DNA of 64,000 bases from an uncultured Bacteroidaceae bacterium (GCA_944321635.1 CALULY010000005.1:1-64000); one strand, 5' to 3'. Counted from the stretch's first letter, positions 53,055-62,109 are shown. Made by a program: numbers and translations. The notes: generated by a model from the sequence alone, not told the origin.

Positions 53055-53666
53055 TCAGAACGACGCCTTCAATTCCTCCAGACGGCAAATATACTTGCCG
53101 AGGATGTCAAACTCAAGATTGACCACGCTCCCGACCTCGATTGTGCGGAAATTGGTGTTCTCCATCGTGTATGGGATGATGGCAACCGAGAACTCATCGG
53201 CCGTAGGGGCGCACACCGTCAGGCTGACACCGTTGACAGTCACCGATCCCTTATCGACTGTGAAGTACCCGCGTCTGACCATCTCGCGGTCGGCATCGTA
53301 CTTGAAACGGAAATAGGTGCTCCCGTCCGCATCCTCGCGTGAGACGCAAACGGCCGTTTGGTCCACGTGTCCTTGCACGATGTGTCCGTCCAGGCGGCCG
53401 TTCATCTGCATGGAACGCTCGACATTGACCAGATCACCAGGCTTGAGCAAACCGAGGTTTGAGCGCAGCAAAGTTTCCTTCATCGCCGTCACCGTATACT
53501 CGTCGCCGTCAATCCTGACAACGGTGAGGCAGACACCGTTGTGCGACACGCTCTGGTCTATCCCAAGTTCCCCGACGAATGAACACGTCAGGGTGATGTC
53601 CACGTTCTCGCGGTCGCGGACAATGCGCGTGACACGCGCACACTCTTCTACTATTCCTGAAAACAT
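53055..53666 (-). CDS. ribE: riboflavin synthase, alpha subunit
   Basis: The enzyme makes riboflavin from two 6,7-dimethyl-8-ribityllumazine molecules. The 203-residue product has the typical start MFSGIVEE and two lumazine-binding halves: the first with DQSVSHNGVCLTVVRI and VNVERSMQMNGRLDGHIVQGHVD, the second with SVTVNGVSLTVCAPTADEFSVAIIPYTMENTNF. Both halves keep the N-G-V-(C/S)-L-T-V core. It lies 16 bases downstream of the TPR-like gene. Confidence 0.96.
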   Translation of the reverse strand: MFSGIVEECARVTRIVRDRENVDITLTCSFVGELGIDQSVSHNGVCLTVVRIDGDEYTVTAMKETLLRSNLGLLKPGDLVNVERSMQMNGRLDGHIVQGHVDQTAVCVSREDADGSTYFRFKYDADREMVRRGYFTVDKGSVTVNGVSLTVCAPTADEFSVAIIPYTMENTNFRTIEVGSVVNLEFDILGKYICRLEELKASF

Positions 53667-53681
53667 ATAATTGTATTTTAG

Positions 53682-55844
53682 TCAATCCTTATCCGTAACG
53701 CCCGCCACCATGTCAACCATTATGTCGCGCTCGGTACGCCCCACCCCGCCGCGCGCGAGGATTTGGGCATCGGCGGCGAATGTCTTCACCAGCCAGTCCA
53801 GGCCTTTGATGTCGGCTGCCACTGAGTAATGGGCGAAAGCATCCCTCCCGCGCCCGTTCAGCCACAAGGCATGGCCGGTGTTGGCATGGTCGTCGGCGGT
53901 CAACTTGTCTGACGACGCAGCGAGGCGCATGTATTGTTCCAACGCCGCAGTCCTGTCGTCGGTGACAAGCAGACACCACCCGAGCATCCGCACCACCTGG
54001 AGGTTGCCCGGGTCGAGACAGTCCATCTTGCGGAGCTTGTCCAACGCCTTGCCACATTCGTCCAGACGGATCAGGCATTTGCACACCTGCAACGAGGCAG
54101 CCATGTCCGACGGGTCGAGCAATTCCAACAGGCGGTAGTGCTCAAGCGCCTCTGCCGTCTTGCCGCCGAGGACGAGACATGAGGCGATGTGCGACAGGAT
54201 CCATTTGTTGTTGGGCACGATGGCATCGGCGCGCGAGTAGAGTGTGACAGCCTCATCAAAGCGGCCTTCACGCTGCGCGCAATAGGCGGCCTTCTGCCAA
54301 GTCTGCCCGTCATCGCATTGGACAATGCTGAAATAACGGTTGAAGTAACGCAATGCCAACGGATAGCGTTCACGCTTGAACATCGTCTCGGCCACCGCAG
54401 ACACTCCATCGGCTGTATCCACCACCCGGTCAATCCGTGGGACATCGAGGATGGTCTCCAATGCAGCAAACGGGTTGGTGAACTGCGACCGCTGAGGGTG
54501 CAGGGTGTAGAAGCGGTAAAGGTCCTGCACATAGAGGTTGGCCTCTGACGCAAAGCGTGCGGCATCGTCCCGTTTGCCTTCATCCATGCCGCCCAGCTCG
54601 CCAACAGGTGCGGAGAGCATCGAGCGTTGTTGCTGCGGCACTGCGCCGAGCATCAGGCAAAACGAATATTTGTCAGAGTTGCAAAGGGTGTCGGAGCCAA
54701 GTATCATGTCCATGACCGTCTTGCCCCCGCCGTCGGCGGCCAGGACTTTGCGCACCTCGGAATTGGTGGTGTCGAATGGGAGAAACCAATTGGACAACTC
54801 GCCAAAGAACGTGAAGTTCTTCATCTTGGAAAATGCGCGAAGGTATATGTCGTATCCCTCCTGCTGGAGTTCGCCTATTTCCTTCAATTTGTCCGCCATA
54901 CCGGACTTTTCTATTTCAAGCTGCCACTCGGGTTTGCGTTCATTGAAACTCTCAATGTCGATGAAATCGCTCCCGAACCTGTCCCTCAGCCGCGATTGGG
55001 TCTTGAACAAACCGGGGATGATCTCCTTGTTGAATTTGTCATCAATCCTCCCCGTCTCCAACGTCTTCAACAATTGCAACAACGCCGTCAGGAGCTCTGA
55101 GCGGCAACCAGGCTCGTCGATGAGCAAATCAAACGCCCGGCACGCCTCCGGGAACAATCCCAGCAGCTTGTCATGCTCATGGATGACGAGCAAGACAACG
55201 ACACAAGCGCGCGCCCTCAACGCGGGCTCGGCACTGCGGCACAGGGTGATGACGGTGAGAAGTTTGCGCACATCGAGCGCCTCCATCAGGGACAGATGCA
55301 AGGCGGACACCATCAAGAGCTTGTCAATGAGCGGCACAGCCGCCAATGAGAAGAAAGCATCCATCCTGCCACGGTCATCGTCCGACCACTCCCCACTGAT
55401 CCACAGCAACGAAAACAGGTCACGACGCTCGCCGTCACGTTTTGCGCAAAGGCCGTCAAGGACGGACGCATCGCCCAAAAGCTTCTGGACCGCGAAATCC
55501 TCGCCAAAGGTCTCAAGCGACGAGACAAGCGACGGGACGGTGAGCGACGGCAAGGCACGGCAGGTGCGCATCCGTTGGAAAAACAGCTCACCGCCGGAGG
55601 CCACGCCCTCATCGACGCGCAGCTTGTTCAACAAGCAATAGGCCTTGGCAAGCAATTCGTCGTACAACCGCGAGCGGAGACTGTCCTCCGTGCCGTCGAG
55701 CATATAGTCCTTCATGTACTGGTATGTGACCTTTATGCTTTCAATCTCGTCCTCGAACTTGCCGCCCGACGATGCCGCGAGTTCGGCCAAAGCACGCCCG
55801 AGACGGCGCGAAAGCAACAAATCCTTGATTTTGTCGTAATCCAT
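53682..55844 (-). CDS. large TPR-like protein of unknown function
   Basis: The 720-residue product is mostly helical. The C-terminal third contains tetratricopeptide-like repeats (FKRERYPLALRYFNRYFSIVQCDDGQTWQKAAYCAQREGRFDEAVTLYSRADAIVPNN split over several repeats, then LGGKTAEALEHYRLLELLDPSDMAASLQV). There is no signal peptide or catalytic motif. The ATG at 55844 (MDYDKIKDLLLSRRLGRALAEL) starts naturally; the open frame up to 55955 does not look like protein. It precedes ribE and probably acts as a scaffold. Similar proteins are found in other Bacteroidales without known role. Confidence 0.75.
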   Translation of the reverse strand: MDYDKIKDLLLSRRLGRALAELAASSGGKFEDEIESIKVTYQYMKDYMLDGTEDSLRSRLYDELLAKAYCLLNKLRVDEGVASGGELFFQRMRTCRALPSLTVPSLVSSLETFGEDFAVQKLLGDASVLDGLCAKRDGERRDLFSLLWISGEWSDDDRGRMDAFFSLAAVPLIDKLLMVSALHLSLMEALDVRKLLTVITLCRSAEPALRARACVVVLLVIHEHDKLLGLFPEACRAFDLLIDEPGCRSELLTALLQLLKTLETGRIDDKFNKEIIPGLFKTQSRLRDRFGSDFIDIESFNERKPEWQLEIEKSGMADKLKEIGELQQEGYDIYLRAFSKMKNFTFFGELSNWFLPFDTTNSEVRKVLAADGGGKTVMDMILGSDTLCNSDKYSFCLMLGAVPQQQRSMLSAPVGELGGMDEGKRDDAARFASEANLYVQDLYRFYTLHPQRSQFTNPFAALETILDVPRIDRVVDTADGVSAVAETMFKRERYPLALRYFNRYFSIVQCDDGQTWQKAAYCAQREGRFDEAVTLYSRADAIVPNNKWILSHIASCLVLGGKTAEALEHYRLLELLDPSDMAASLQVCKCLIRLDECGKALDKLRKMDCLDPGNLQVVRMLGWCLLVTDDRTAALEQYMRLAASSDKLTADDHANTGHALWLNGRGRDAFAHYSVAADIKGLDWLVKTFAADAQILARGGVGRTERDIMVDMVAGVTDKD

Positions 55845-56076
55845 AGATGGAGCGTATGTATCGGCAAATATAGTGAAAGGCGAGTGCAGGACGTACGGGA
55901 AAGGAGACTTTCCCGTCTGCCGTGCCGAGCCGCATCCTAATATTCGCTCTGGCAAATATAATGGTTCGCCGCCTCAACGACAAACACCGTGCGGCGCAAA
56001 CGCCATCTGCCGCCATGCCGACGGCATCTTCAGAAAGAAAATGCGAGACAAAAAGACATCATTGCAAGCTAATCGC
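55845..56076. other. divergent intergenic region
   Basis: The leader between the TPR-like gene (-) and the small membrane protein genes (+). I see no repeat or gene in it. Confidence 0.45.
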
Positions 56077-56084
56077 TATCTTTG
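56077..56084 (+). promoter_or_regulatory. -7 promoter element for the small membrane protein genes
   Basis: TATCTTTG fits TAnnTTTG. The distance to the ATG at 56124 is 39 bases. Confidence 0.5.
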
Positions 56085-56123
56085 TTGCGACGAAGGCAAG
56101 ATTTGCCAACAGGAACATCCGGC

Positions 56124-56369
56124 ATGGGAGACGACGGCGACAGGCAAAACGGGCAAAAAGATGCCAAGGAGAATGAGAAACCAAGCCATGAAACTCTTGG
56201 AAAGTTCTTTTTCGACCTGGCAAAGATAGTATTCGCCGCCTTGGTAATTGGCAGCGTGGCATCAATCATGTCAGACCACGACAAGACAGAGTACTGGATA
56301 CTGATAGCCATCGGCTCTTTTGTCACCTACGTCTTCGCACTGATCGGGTACAAAATTATAAAGTCATAA
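56124..56369 (+). CDS. DUF6722-like small membrane protein
   Basis: The 81-residue product starts MGDDGDRQNGQKDAKENEKP, a charged hydrophilic leader, then two membrane helices (about 29-48, ALVIGSVASIMSD; and 57-78, YWILIAIGSFVTYVFALIGY). This matches my recollection of DUF6722, short two-helix proteins of Bacteroidales with no known role. The start at 56124 is preferred over 56082 because the upstream codons lie in the promoter region. Another tiny membrane gene starts 5 bases after its stop. Confidence 0.7.
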   Translation: MGDDGDRQNGQKDAKENEKPSHETLGKFFFDLAKIVFAALVIGSVASIMSDHDKTEYWILIAIGSFVTYVFALIGYKIIKS

Positions 56370-56373
56370 GATT

Positions 56374-56478
56374 ATGGAAGGATTGATAGGTCTATTTGCA
56401 GTGATGGCCGTCTTTGGCGTATGCTTCCTCATCTGGCTGAACACCAAGTCCGGAAAGAAGTGGCTTTCAAACCAATAG
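56374..56478 (+). CDS. 34-residue single-helix membrane protein
   Basis: The frame starts at ATG 56374, 5 bases after the DUF6722-like stop, and ends at 56476-56478. The peptide has one hydrophobic helix (IGLFAVMAVFGVCFLIWL) and a basic tail (NTKSGKKWLSNQ), so the C-terminus should face the cytoplasm. A terminator follows 29 bases later. The tight spacing and terminator suggest that it is a real gene and a partner of the 81-residue protein. Confidence 0.65.
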   Translation: MEGLIGLFAVMAVFGVCFLIWLNTKSGKKWLSNQ

Positions 56479-56506
56479 CCACGGTTCTCCATGCCCTGCC
56501 ACACAC

Positions 56507-56544
56507 GACGGCGAATGCGTGACCGCGCATCCGCCGTCTCTTTT
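56507..56544 (+). terminator. terminator after the small membrane protein genes
   Basis: GACGGCG-A-ATGCG / CGCAT-C-CGCCGTC (56507-56538) with a short loop, followed by TCTTTT. Confidence 0.75.
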
Positions 56545-56570
56545 CATCACACCAGACATCGCCAAGACAG

Positions 56571-56658
56571 CATTGCAAGCAAACGCAAAAATCATGCAAT
56601 GCTATCGCCAAAAACATTGCATGATTTGAGCATTAGCATTGCATGATTTCACCCAAAA
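56571..56658. repeat. array of four 22-bp units (CATTGCATGATTT family)
   Basis: Units start at 56571, 56593, 56615 and 56637, an exact 22-bp step, each beginning CATTGCA or CATGCAATG. The last two share CATTGCATGATTT (56615-56627 and 56637-56649), and AAATCATGCAATG (56589-56601) is their inverse. It lies between a terminator and the rlmN promoter. Confidence 0.7.
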
Positions 56659-56754
56659 CACCGTATGCAACGGACGGCACCGCCAGACAACGTTCAAAAG
56701 CCAGGCAATCGTGCCGCCGGCGGGGCAGGATGACCGCTTTACGGGAAAAAATGA

Positions 56755-56762
56755 TAACTTTG
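56755..56762 (+). promoter_or_regulatory. -7 promoter element of rlmN
   Basis: TAACTTTG fits TAnnTTTG and lies 32 bases before the rlmN ATG at 56795. Confidence 0.55.
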
Positions 56763-56794
56763 CAACTACTTAACATCTAAAACGATTGCTCACG

Positions 56795-57841
56795 ATGGCA
56801 AAGCAACATCTGTTTGGTCTCACGCTCGAATCACTCTGCAAAGTCGCGGCAGAGATGGGGATGCCCCGCTTCGCCGCACGGCAGCTGGCGGCATGGCTCT
56901 ACACCAAACGGGCGACAAGCATAGACGAGATGACCGACATCTCATTGAAAAACCGCGAGATGCTCAAGAGCCGTTACGACATCGGGCGCACGCCACCGGC
57001 AAAACGGGCGGTCTCGGCGGACGGGACGGTCAAATACCTCTTTGAGGCAGGCGGCGGTGCCTTCGTCGAGTCGGTGTACATCCCCGACGGCGACCGCGCG
57101 ACGCTGTGCGTGTCGTCCCAAGTGGGATGCAAGATGGCCTGCCGGTTCTGCATGACAGGCCGCCAGGGATTCGCGGGAAACCTGACGGCGGGGATGATAC
57201 TCAACCAGATCTTTTCCATCCCCGAGGCGAGCCAGCTGACCAACATAGTATATATGGGCATGGGAGAACCGATGGACAACATCGATGCCGTGCTCGATTC
57301 GCTCAAAATCATGACATCACCTTGGGGAGTGGGCTGGAGCCAGAGACGGATAACAGTCTCCACCGCAGGCGTGAGAAAAGGGCTCGAACGCTTCATCAAC
57401 GAGAGTGATTGCCACCTGGCCATAAGCCTGCACGCCCCACTCCCGCTCCAACGGCGCGAACTGATGCCCGCCGAGCGCGCGTGGTCCATCACGGACATCG
57501 TGGAGATGCTGCGCGGGCACGACTTCTCGGGACAAAGGAGGCTGTCATTCGAGTACATCGTGTTCAAAGGCATCAATGACAGCGAGCGGGACGCCAAAAA
57601 CATTGTCAAGTTGCTCCGTGGGCTGGAATGCAGGATAAACCTCATCCGCTTCCACACCATCCCCGACTCGCCGTTCAAAGGGGCAGACGAGGCGACGATG
57701 ACGGCGATGCGCGACTACCTGACGCACCATGGCATCCACACCACCATCAGGGCTTCGCGAGGCGAAGACATCGAGGCAGCGTGCGGGATGCTCTCCACCA
57801 AAGAGAAAGCACAGCAGGCCGCGCCCCAAAAGCAAGGATAA
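56795..57841 (+). CDS. rlmN: 23S rRNA (adenine2503-C2)-methyltransferase
   Basis: RlmN is a radical-SAM enzyme that methylates A2503 of 23S rRNA (and A37 of some tRNAs). The 348-residue product has the radical-SAM cysteines C112, C116 and C119 in QVGCKMACRFCMTG, followed by GNLTAGMILNQIF and NIVYMGMGEPMDNIDAVLDSL. The methyl-carrying cysteine near the C-terminus is in EDIEAACGMLSTK. The ATG at 56795 is chosen over the TTG at 56786. pdxA starts 27 bases later. Confidence 0.95.
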   Translation: MAKQHLFGLTLESLCKVAAEMGMPRFAARQLAAWLYTKRATSIDEMTDISLKNREMLKSRYDIGRTPPAKRAVSADGTVKYLFEAGGGAFVESVYIPDGDRATLCVSSQVGCKMACRFCMTGRQGFAGNLTAGMILNQIFSIPEASQLTNIVYMGMGEPMDNIDAVLDSLKIMTSPWGVGWSQRRITVSTAGVRKGLERFINESDCHLAISLHAPLPLQRRELMPAERAWSITDIVEMLRGHDFSGQRRLSFEYIVFKGINDSERDAKNIVKLLRGLECRINLIRFHTIPDSPFKGADEATMTAMRDYLTHHGIHTTIRASRGEDIEAACGMLSTKEKAQQAAPQKQG

Positions 57842-57868
57842 AGACTCAACAAACAACAATAAACAACC

Positions 57869-58972
57869 ATGACAAGGAACAACATCAGGATAGGAATCAC
57901 CCAAGGCGACATCAACGGGATCGGATATGAAGTCATACTGAAAACATTCTCCTCGCCGGAGATGTTGGAACTGTGCACCCCGATCATCTACGGCTCGGCA
58001 AAGGTGGCCGCCTACCACCGCAAGGCACTCGCGTTGCCAAACATCAATTACTCAAGCATAAACTCCGCAGAGGAAGCATCACAGGACAAGCTCAACATAG
58101 TCAACTGCACGGACGATGAGGTGAAAGTGGAACTGTCAACGCCAACGCCCGAGTCCGGCAAGGCGGCTCTCGACTCGCTGCTCAGGGCGGTCGAGGACTA
58201 CAAGAATGGACTGATCGACGTGATCGTCACAGCCCCCATCGACAAGCATAACATCCAGAGCGACGCATTCAGGTTCACGGGACACACGGAGTTCCTTGAA
58301 GAGACACTCGGCGAAGGGGCAAAATCACTGATGGTCCTGGCCAAAGACAGGCTCAGGATAGCCATAGCGACCAACCACTTGCCTATCTCCCAAGTGCCAG
58401 GTGCGATCACAAAAGAGGAATTGAAGCAGAAACTGCTCATCTTCAACGCATCCTTGCGCAACGATTTCGGCGTGGACCGGCCAAGGATCGCCGTCCTCTC
58501 GCTCAATCCCCACGCAAGCGACAACGGATTGATAGGCACGGAAGAGGCCGACACGATCACCCCCGTCATCGAAGAGCTCAAACAAAACAAGGTGTTGTGC
58601 TACGGGCCGTTCCCGGCAGACGGGTTCTTCGGGTCGGGCAACTTCAAGCATTTTGACGGAGTGATGGCGATGTACCATGACCAAGGCCTGACCCCGTTCA
58701 AACTCTTGGCCAATGGTGGCGGCGTCAACTTCACAGCCGGGCTGCCCGTCGTCAGGACATCGCCGGCGCACGGCACGGCATTTGACCTGGCCGGGAAAGG
58801 TGTCGCGTCGGAAGACTCGTTCCGTGAAGCCGTCTACATGGCAATCGACATCTTCCGCTACCGCACGTCGGAGAAAGCGCTCCGCGCCAACCCGCTCCGC
58901 AAGCAGTACCATGAGAAGCGCGACGACAGCGACAAGCTCAACCTGCAAGCGGCCGAGATGAAAGAGCAATGA
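57869..58972 (+). CDS. pdxA: 4-hydroxythreonine-4-phosphate dehydrogenase
   Basis: PdxA oxidises 4-phosphohydroxy-L-threonine with NAD+ in pyridoxal 5'-phosphate synthesis. The 367-residue product shows IGITQGDINGIGYEVILK near the N-terminus (residues 7-24) and the three metal histidines: TGHTEFLEETLG, MYHDQGLTPFK and VRTSPAHGTAFDLAGKG. It is well conserved. The ATG at 57869 is close to the end of rlmN, suggesting one transcript. Confidence 0.95.
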   Translation: MTRNNIRIGITQGDINGIGYEVILKTFSSPEMLELCTPIIYGSAKVAAYHRKALALPNINYSSINSAEEASQDKLNIVNCTDDEVKVELSTPTPESGKAALDSLLRAVEDYKNGLIDVIVTAPIDKHNIQSDAFRFTGHTEFLEETLGEGAKSLMVLAKDRLRIAIATNHLPISQVPGAITKEELKQKLLIFNASLRNDFGVDRPRIAVLSLNPHASDNGLIGTEEADTITPVIEELKQNKVLCYGPFPADGFFGSGNFKHFDGVMAMYHDQGLTPFKLLANGGGVNFTAGLPVVRTSPAHGTAFDLAGKGVASEDSFREAVYMAIDIFRYRTSEKALRANPLRKQYHEKRDDSDKLNLQAAEMKEQ

Positions 58973-59009
58973 GACTGACCACCGTCCAACACCGCCACAC
59001 CAACCGACA

Positions 59010-60095
59010 ATGACAAACAAAAGACTCGCGGCAATCGCCACCGCCATGCTGATGGCCTTGCCATTCTGCCAAAAAGCAAGCCCCTGCACGGGCATAACAC
59101 TCCACGCGGCTGACAGCAGCACCGTCTTTGCCCGCACGATAGAATGGGGCGGCTCGTCGCTCAATAGCGGACGGGTCGTCGTGCCGCGCGGCCATGTCCA
59201 GCAATCCATGCTGCCCGGAGGGAAAACGGGCGGGATGACATTCACGGCCAAGTACGGCTATGTCGGGCTGACGGTCGAACAAAAGGAATTTGTCACCGAG
59301 GGATTGAACGAGGCTGGTCTGTCGGCAGGGCTGTTCTATTTTCCTGGTTACGGCAGTTACGCCGATTATGACCCGTCGGAGGCCGCACGCACCATCTCAG
59401 ACTTCCAACTGGTCTCGTGGCTGCTGTCCAGCTTCGCCACCGTGGACGAGGTGCGCAACGCCATCAACGACGTCACTGTCGTCGGCATAGACCCGAGGTC
59501 ATCGACAGTGCACTGGCGCGTCGGCGACAAGACGGGCGACGAAATCGTCATCGAGATCGTTGGCGGCAAAGCCAGCACCCACGACAACACCGTCGGCGTG
59601 CTGACCAACTCGCCCGGCTTTGAATGGCAGGCGACAAACCTCAACAACTACGTCAACCTGCGTCCCGGGACATCGCCGCAGGGTCGCATGGGAGACGTGA
59701 CAACATCGTCCTTCGGAGCTGGGAGCGCGTTCCTCGGACTTCCCGGGGACGTGACCCCGCCGTCGCGCTTCGTGAGGGCGGCGTTCTACAAGGCAACCGC
59801 CCCGCAACGGGCTACGGCGTGGGAGACGGTCAAGGAGGCATTCCACATCCTTAACAACTTTGACATCCCCATCGGGGTCGAACACGCCGGCGGCGACATC
59901 CCCGACAACCTGCCGAGTGCTACGCAGTGGACGACCTGCACGGACGTCGCGGGCGGCAAACTCTACTACCGCACGGCATGGAACTCCGCCATCCGCTGCC
60001 TCGACATCTCACACCTCGACTTTGGCAAAGCAACCTACACCTACGCCCCTCTCGACAAGGAGCAGGAGGAACAGGTGGTGCAAGTGCAACTCTAA
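59010..60095 (+). CDS. choloylglycine hydrolase family amidase (bile salt / penicillin V type)
   Basis: The 361-residue product has a signal peptide ending before C26, which would become the N-terminal nucleophile of the mature enzyme (SPCTGITLHAADSSTVFARTIEWG). The arginine of FARTIEWG fits the BSH R18 position; the aspartate of bile salt hydrolases (RxxDW) is glutamate here. TEGLNEAGLSAGLFYFPGYG provides the conserved asparagine, GVLTNSPGFEWQATNLNNYVNL the second one, and PPSRFVRAAFYK the arginine. It is a periplasmic linear amide hydrolase; whether bile salts, penicillins or acyl-lactones are cut is open. It follows pdxA after 37 bases. Confidence 0.88.
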   Translation: MTNKRLAAIATAMLMALPFCQKASPCTGITLHAADSSTVFARTIEWGGSSLNSGRVVVPRGHVQQSMLPGGKTGGMTFTAKYGYVGLTVEQKEFVTEGLNEAGLSAGLFYFPGYGSYADYDPSEAARTISDFQLVSWLLSSFATVDEVRNAINDVTVVGIDPRSSTVHWRVGDKTGDEIVIEIVGGKASTHDNTVGVLTNSPGFEWQATNLNNYVNLRPGTSPQGRMGDVTTSSFGAGSAFLGLPGDVTPPSRFVRAAFYKATAPQRATAWETVKEAFHILNNFDIPIGVEHAGGDIPDNLPSATQWTTCTDVAGGKLYYRTAWNSAIRCLDISHLDFGKATYTYAPLDKEQEEQVVQVQL

Positions 60096-60139
60096 GACCA
60101 TTGCACCGCCAGACAAGGATGCCACGCTGGTGTCATGCT

Positions 60140-60205
60140 TTGTCAGTGCCAATAACAAACCTTGTTATTGGCATTAGCAACCTTTGTTATTGACACTAAC
60201 AAAAG
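60140..60205. repeat. array of three 22-bp units (TTGTTATTGG family)
   Basis: Units at 60140, 60162 and 60184, an exact 22-bp step: TTGTCAGTGCCAATAACAAA, TTGTTATTGGCATTAGCAAC, TTGTTATTGACACTAACAAA. The inverse TGCCAATAACAA (60147-60158) pairs with TTGTTATTGGCA (60162-60173) as a hairpin that could also end the amidase transcript. Confidence 0.6.
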
Positions 60206-60341
60206 ACCCTGCCGCCAGGCACATCTGGTGCGACGACAGAAAAGGCGACACGGAATCCCCGCGTGTGCCTCACAATCGACTGCAAACGCCCCGGCAACCA
60301 CATCAAGTGACTGCCGAGGCGTAATGAGTGGTGGGGCGGCC

Positions 60342-61205
60342 TCACCGGTTGGCCGGGTTGTGCTGCCTGTCGTAGTCCAACAGAAACCTTGCCATCTCCG
60401 GGTCGTTGAAGTCGGCGGCAAGGGGATGGCCGGTGTCGAGGCGGCGCAGGGCTTCCATCTCATCAGACGACAGCTCCAAATCATCGAGCGCGAGATTGGC
60501 GGCCATGCGCTCCCTCTTCGTGGACTGGGGGATGATGATGATGCCTTCGTCCAACAAAAATTTGAGAGCCACGTGAGCCGTGTCCGTGCCATGCCTTGAC
60601 GCGATGGATTGCAATGTGCCGTTGGTGAAGATGCCATTCATGCCGCGTGCCAAAGGGCTCCATGCCATGAGGCGAGTGCCGTAGTCTGCCATGAGACGGC
60701 GCATCTTGTTTTGCTGCGAGAACACGTGTGTCTCAAGCTGCACCACGGCGGGTTTGACATCCATGTTCTCGGCCAAATCGACGAACCGTGCGTCGTAGAA
60801 GTTGCTAAGCCCTATGGCGCGCACCTTTCCGTCCCTATATGCCCGTTCCATGGCACGCCATGTGCCGTAGTAGTCGCCGAATGGCTGGTGGATGAGCAGG
60901 AGGTCGATGTAGTCAGTCCGCAACTTCCTCAACGACTCGTCTATGCTGCGGGCGGCCTTGTCCTCACCTGCGTTTGAGATCCACACCTTCGTTGTGATGA
61001 AAATGTCGTGCCGCGCCACCCCGGACTTGCTGACGGCCGCGCCCACACCCTCTTCGTTATAGTAGGCTTGCGCCGTGTCTATGGAGCGATAGCCGACAGC
61101 CAACGCCTCAGACACATAGTGTTCGCACTCCTCAGGTGAGATCTGCCACACGCCATAGCCTATCTGCGGCATGACTACCCCGTTGTTCAAAGTGATTGTC
61201 TTCAT
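60342..61205 (-). CDS. aldo/keto reductase
   Basis: The 287-residue product is an AKR5-like NADPH reductase: GVVMPQIGYGVWQI at the start, Asp and Tyr in RSIDTAQAYYNEEGVGAAV, Lys in FITTKVWISN, His in LLLIHQPFGDYYG, and the cofactor segment IIIIPQSTKRERMAANL. It is paralogous to the next gene upstream, from which it is separated by about 30 bases. The two genes diverge from the AraC regulator, which probably controls them. Confidence 0.92.
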   Translation of the reverse strand: MKTITLNNGVVMPQIGYGVWQISPEECEHYVSEALAVGYRSIDTAQAYYNEEGVGAAVSKSGVARHDIFITTKVWISNAGEDKAARSIDESLRKLRTDYIDLLLIHQPFGDYYGTWRAMERAYRDGKVRAIGLSNFYDARFVDLAENMDVKPAVVQLETHVFSQQNKMRRLMADYGTRLMAWSPLARGMNGIFTNGTLQSIASRHGTDTAHVALKFLLDEGIIIIPQSTKRERMAANLALDDLELSSDEMEALRRLDTGHPLAADFNDPEMARFLLDYDRQHNPANR

Positions 61206-61235
61206 AATATTCTCGTTATTGGATTGAATGTTTTC

Positions 61236-62084
61236 CTAATCATGTATCTTGAGCGTGCCGATAGCCCTCGTCGTCGCGAGGTCCATGTCGTCGTAAATCG
61301 GGCTGCGCCCTTCGTCCAAGGCGGAGATTGCCTGCATCTCGGCATCCGTAAGGGTGAAGTCAAATATGCTGAGATTCTCCACCATCCGTTCCGGGTGGAC
61401 GCTCTTGGGGATGACGACCACGCCGCGTTGGTTGAGCCATCGTAGGATGACGTTGCCGGCAGTCTTGCCGTGACGGGCGGCAATCGCCTTGATGACGGGA
61501 TTGGCAAAGATGTCTTTCTTCCCTTCGGCGAATGGTGCCCACGCTTCATGCTGGATTCCCTCACGTTTCAGGAATTCGTTTGCCTCCTTTTGTTGGAAGA
61601 ACGGGTGCGTCTCAAGCTGATTGACCATCGGTTTCACCTCATTGTGGAGGAAAAGGTCTTGCAGCCTCTCGCTGGAAAAACTGGTGACGCCGATGGCACG
61701 TATGCACCCCTCCTTGTAAAGCCTCTCGACTGCCCGCCAGGCAGCATAGTAGTTCCCGTAGGGTTTGTGCAACAAATAAAGGTCGATGTAGTCGAGCCCG
61801 AGCTGCGCCATCGAGCGGTCGAATGCGCGGAGTGCGTCGTCATACTCATAATCCTGCACCCACAGCTTAGTGGTGATGAACAATTCCTCACGCTTGATGC
61901 CACTGCCGCGCACGGCATTGCCCACCTCGCGCTCGTTGAAGTAGGACGATGCCGTGTCAATCATCCTGTAACCCACCTCAAGAGCCTCACTGACGGCACG
62001 CTCAGTGTCGCATGGGACGATCTGGTAGATACCGAAGCCGACGGCCGGCATCACCACTCCGTTGTTAAGTCTCACTGTCTTCAT
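61236..62084 (-). CDS. aldo/keto reductase
   Basis: The 282-residue product (start ATG 62084, MKTVRLNNGVVMPAVGFGIYQI) resembles the neighbouring reductase. Catalytic residues: Asp and Tyr in RMIDTASSYFNEREVGNAV (the tyrosine position is occupied by Tyr/Phe around SYFNE), Lys in FITTKLWVQD and His in LYLLHKPYGNYYA; the cofactor segment is VVVIPKSVHPERMVENL. It is the first gene after the promoter TACATTTG at 62110-62117. Confidence 0.9.
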   Translation of the reverse strand: MKTVRLNNGVVMPAVGFGIYQIVPCDTERAVSEALEVGYRMIDTASSYFNEREVGNAVRGSGIKREELFITTKLWVQDYEYDDALRAFDRSMAQLGLDYIDLYLLHKPYGNYYAAWRAVERLYKEGCIRAIGVTSFSSERLQDLFLHNEVKPMVNQLETHPFFQQKEANEFLKREGIQHEAWAPFAEGKKDIFANPVIKAIAARHGKTAGNVILRWLNQRGVVVIPKSVHPERMVENLSIFDFTLTDAEMQAISALDEGRSPIYDDMDLATTRAIGTLKIHD

Positions 62085-62109
62085 GTCCGTATTACCTTTT
62101 GTCATGCCG

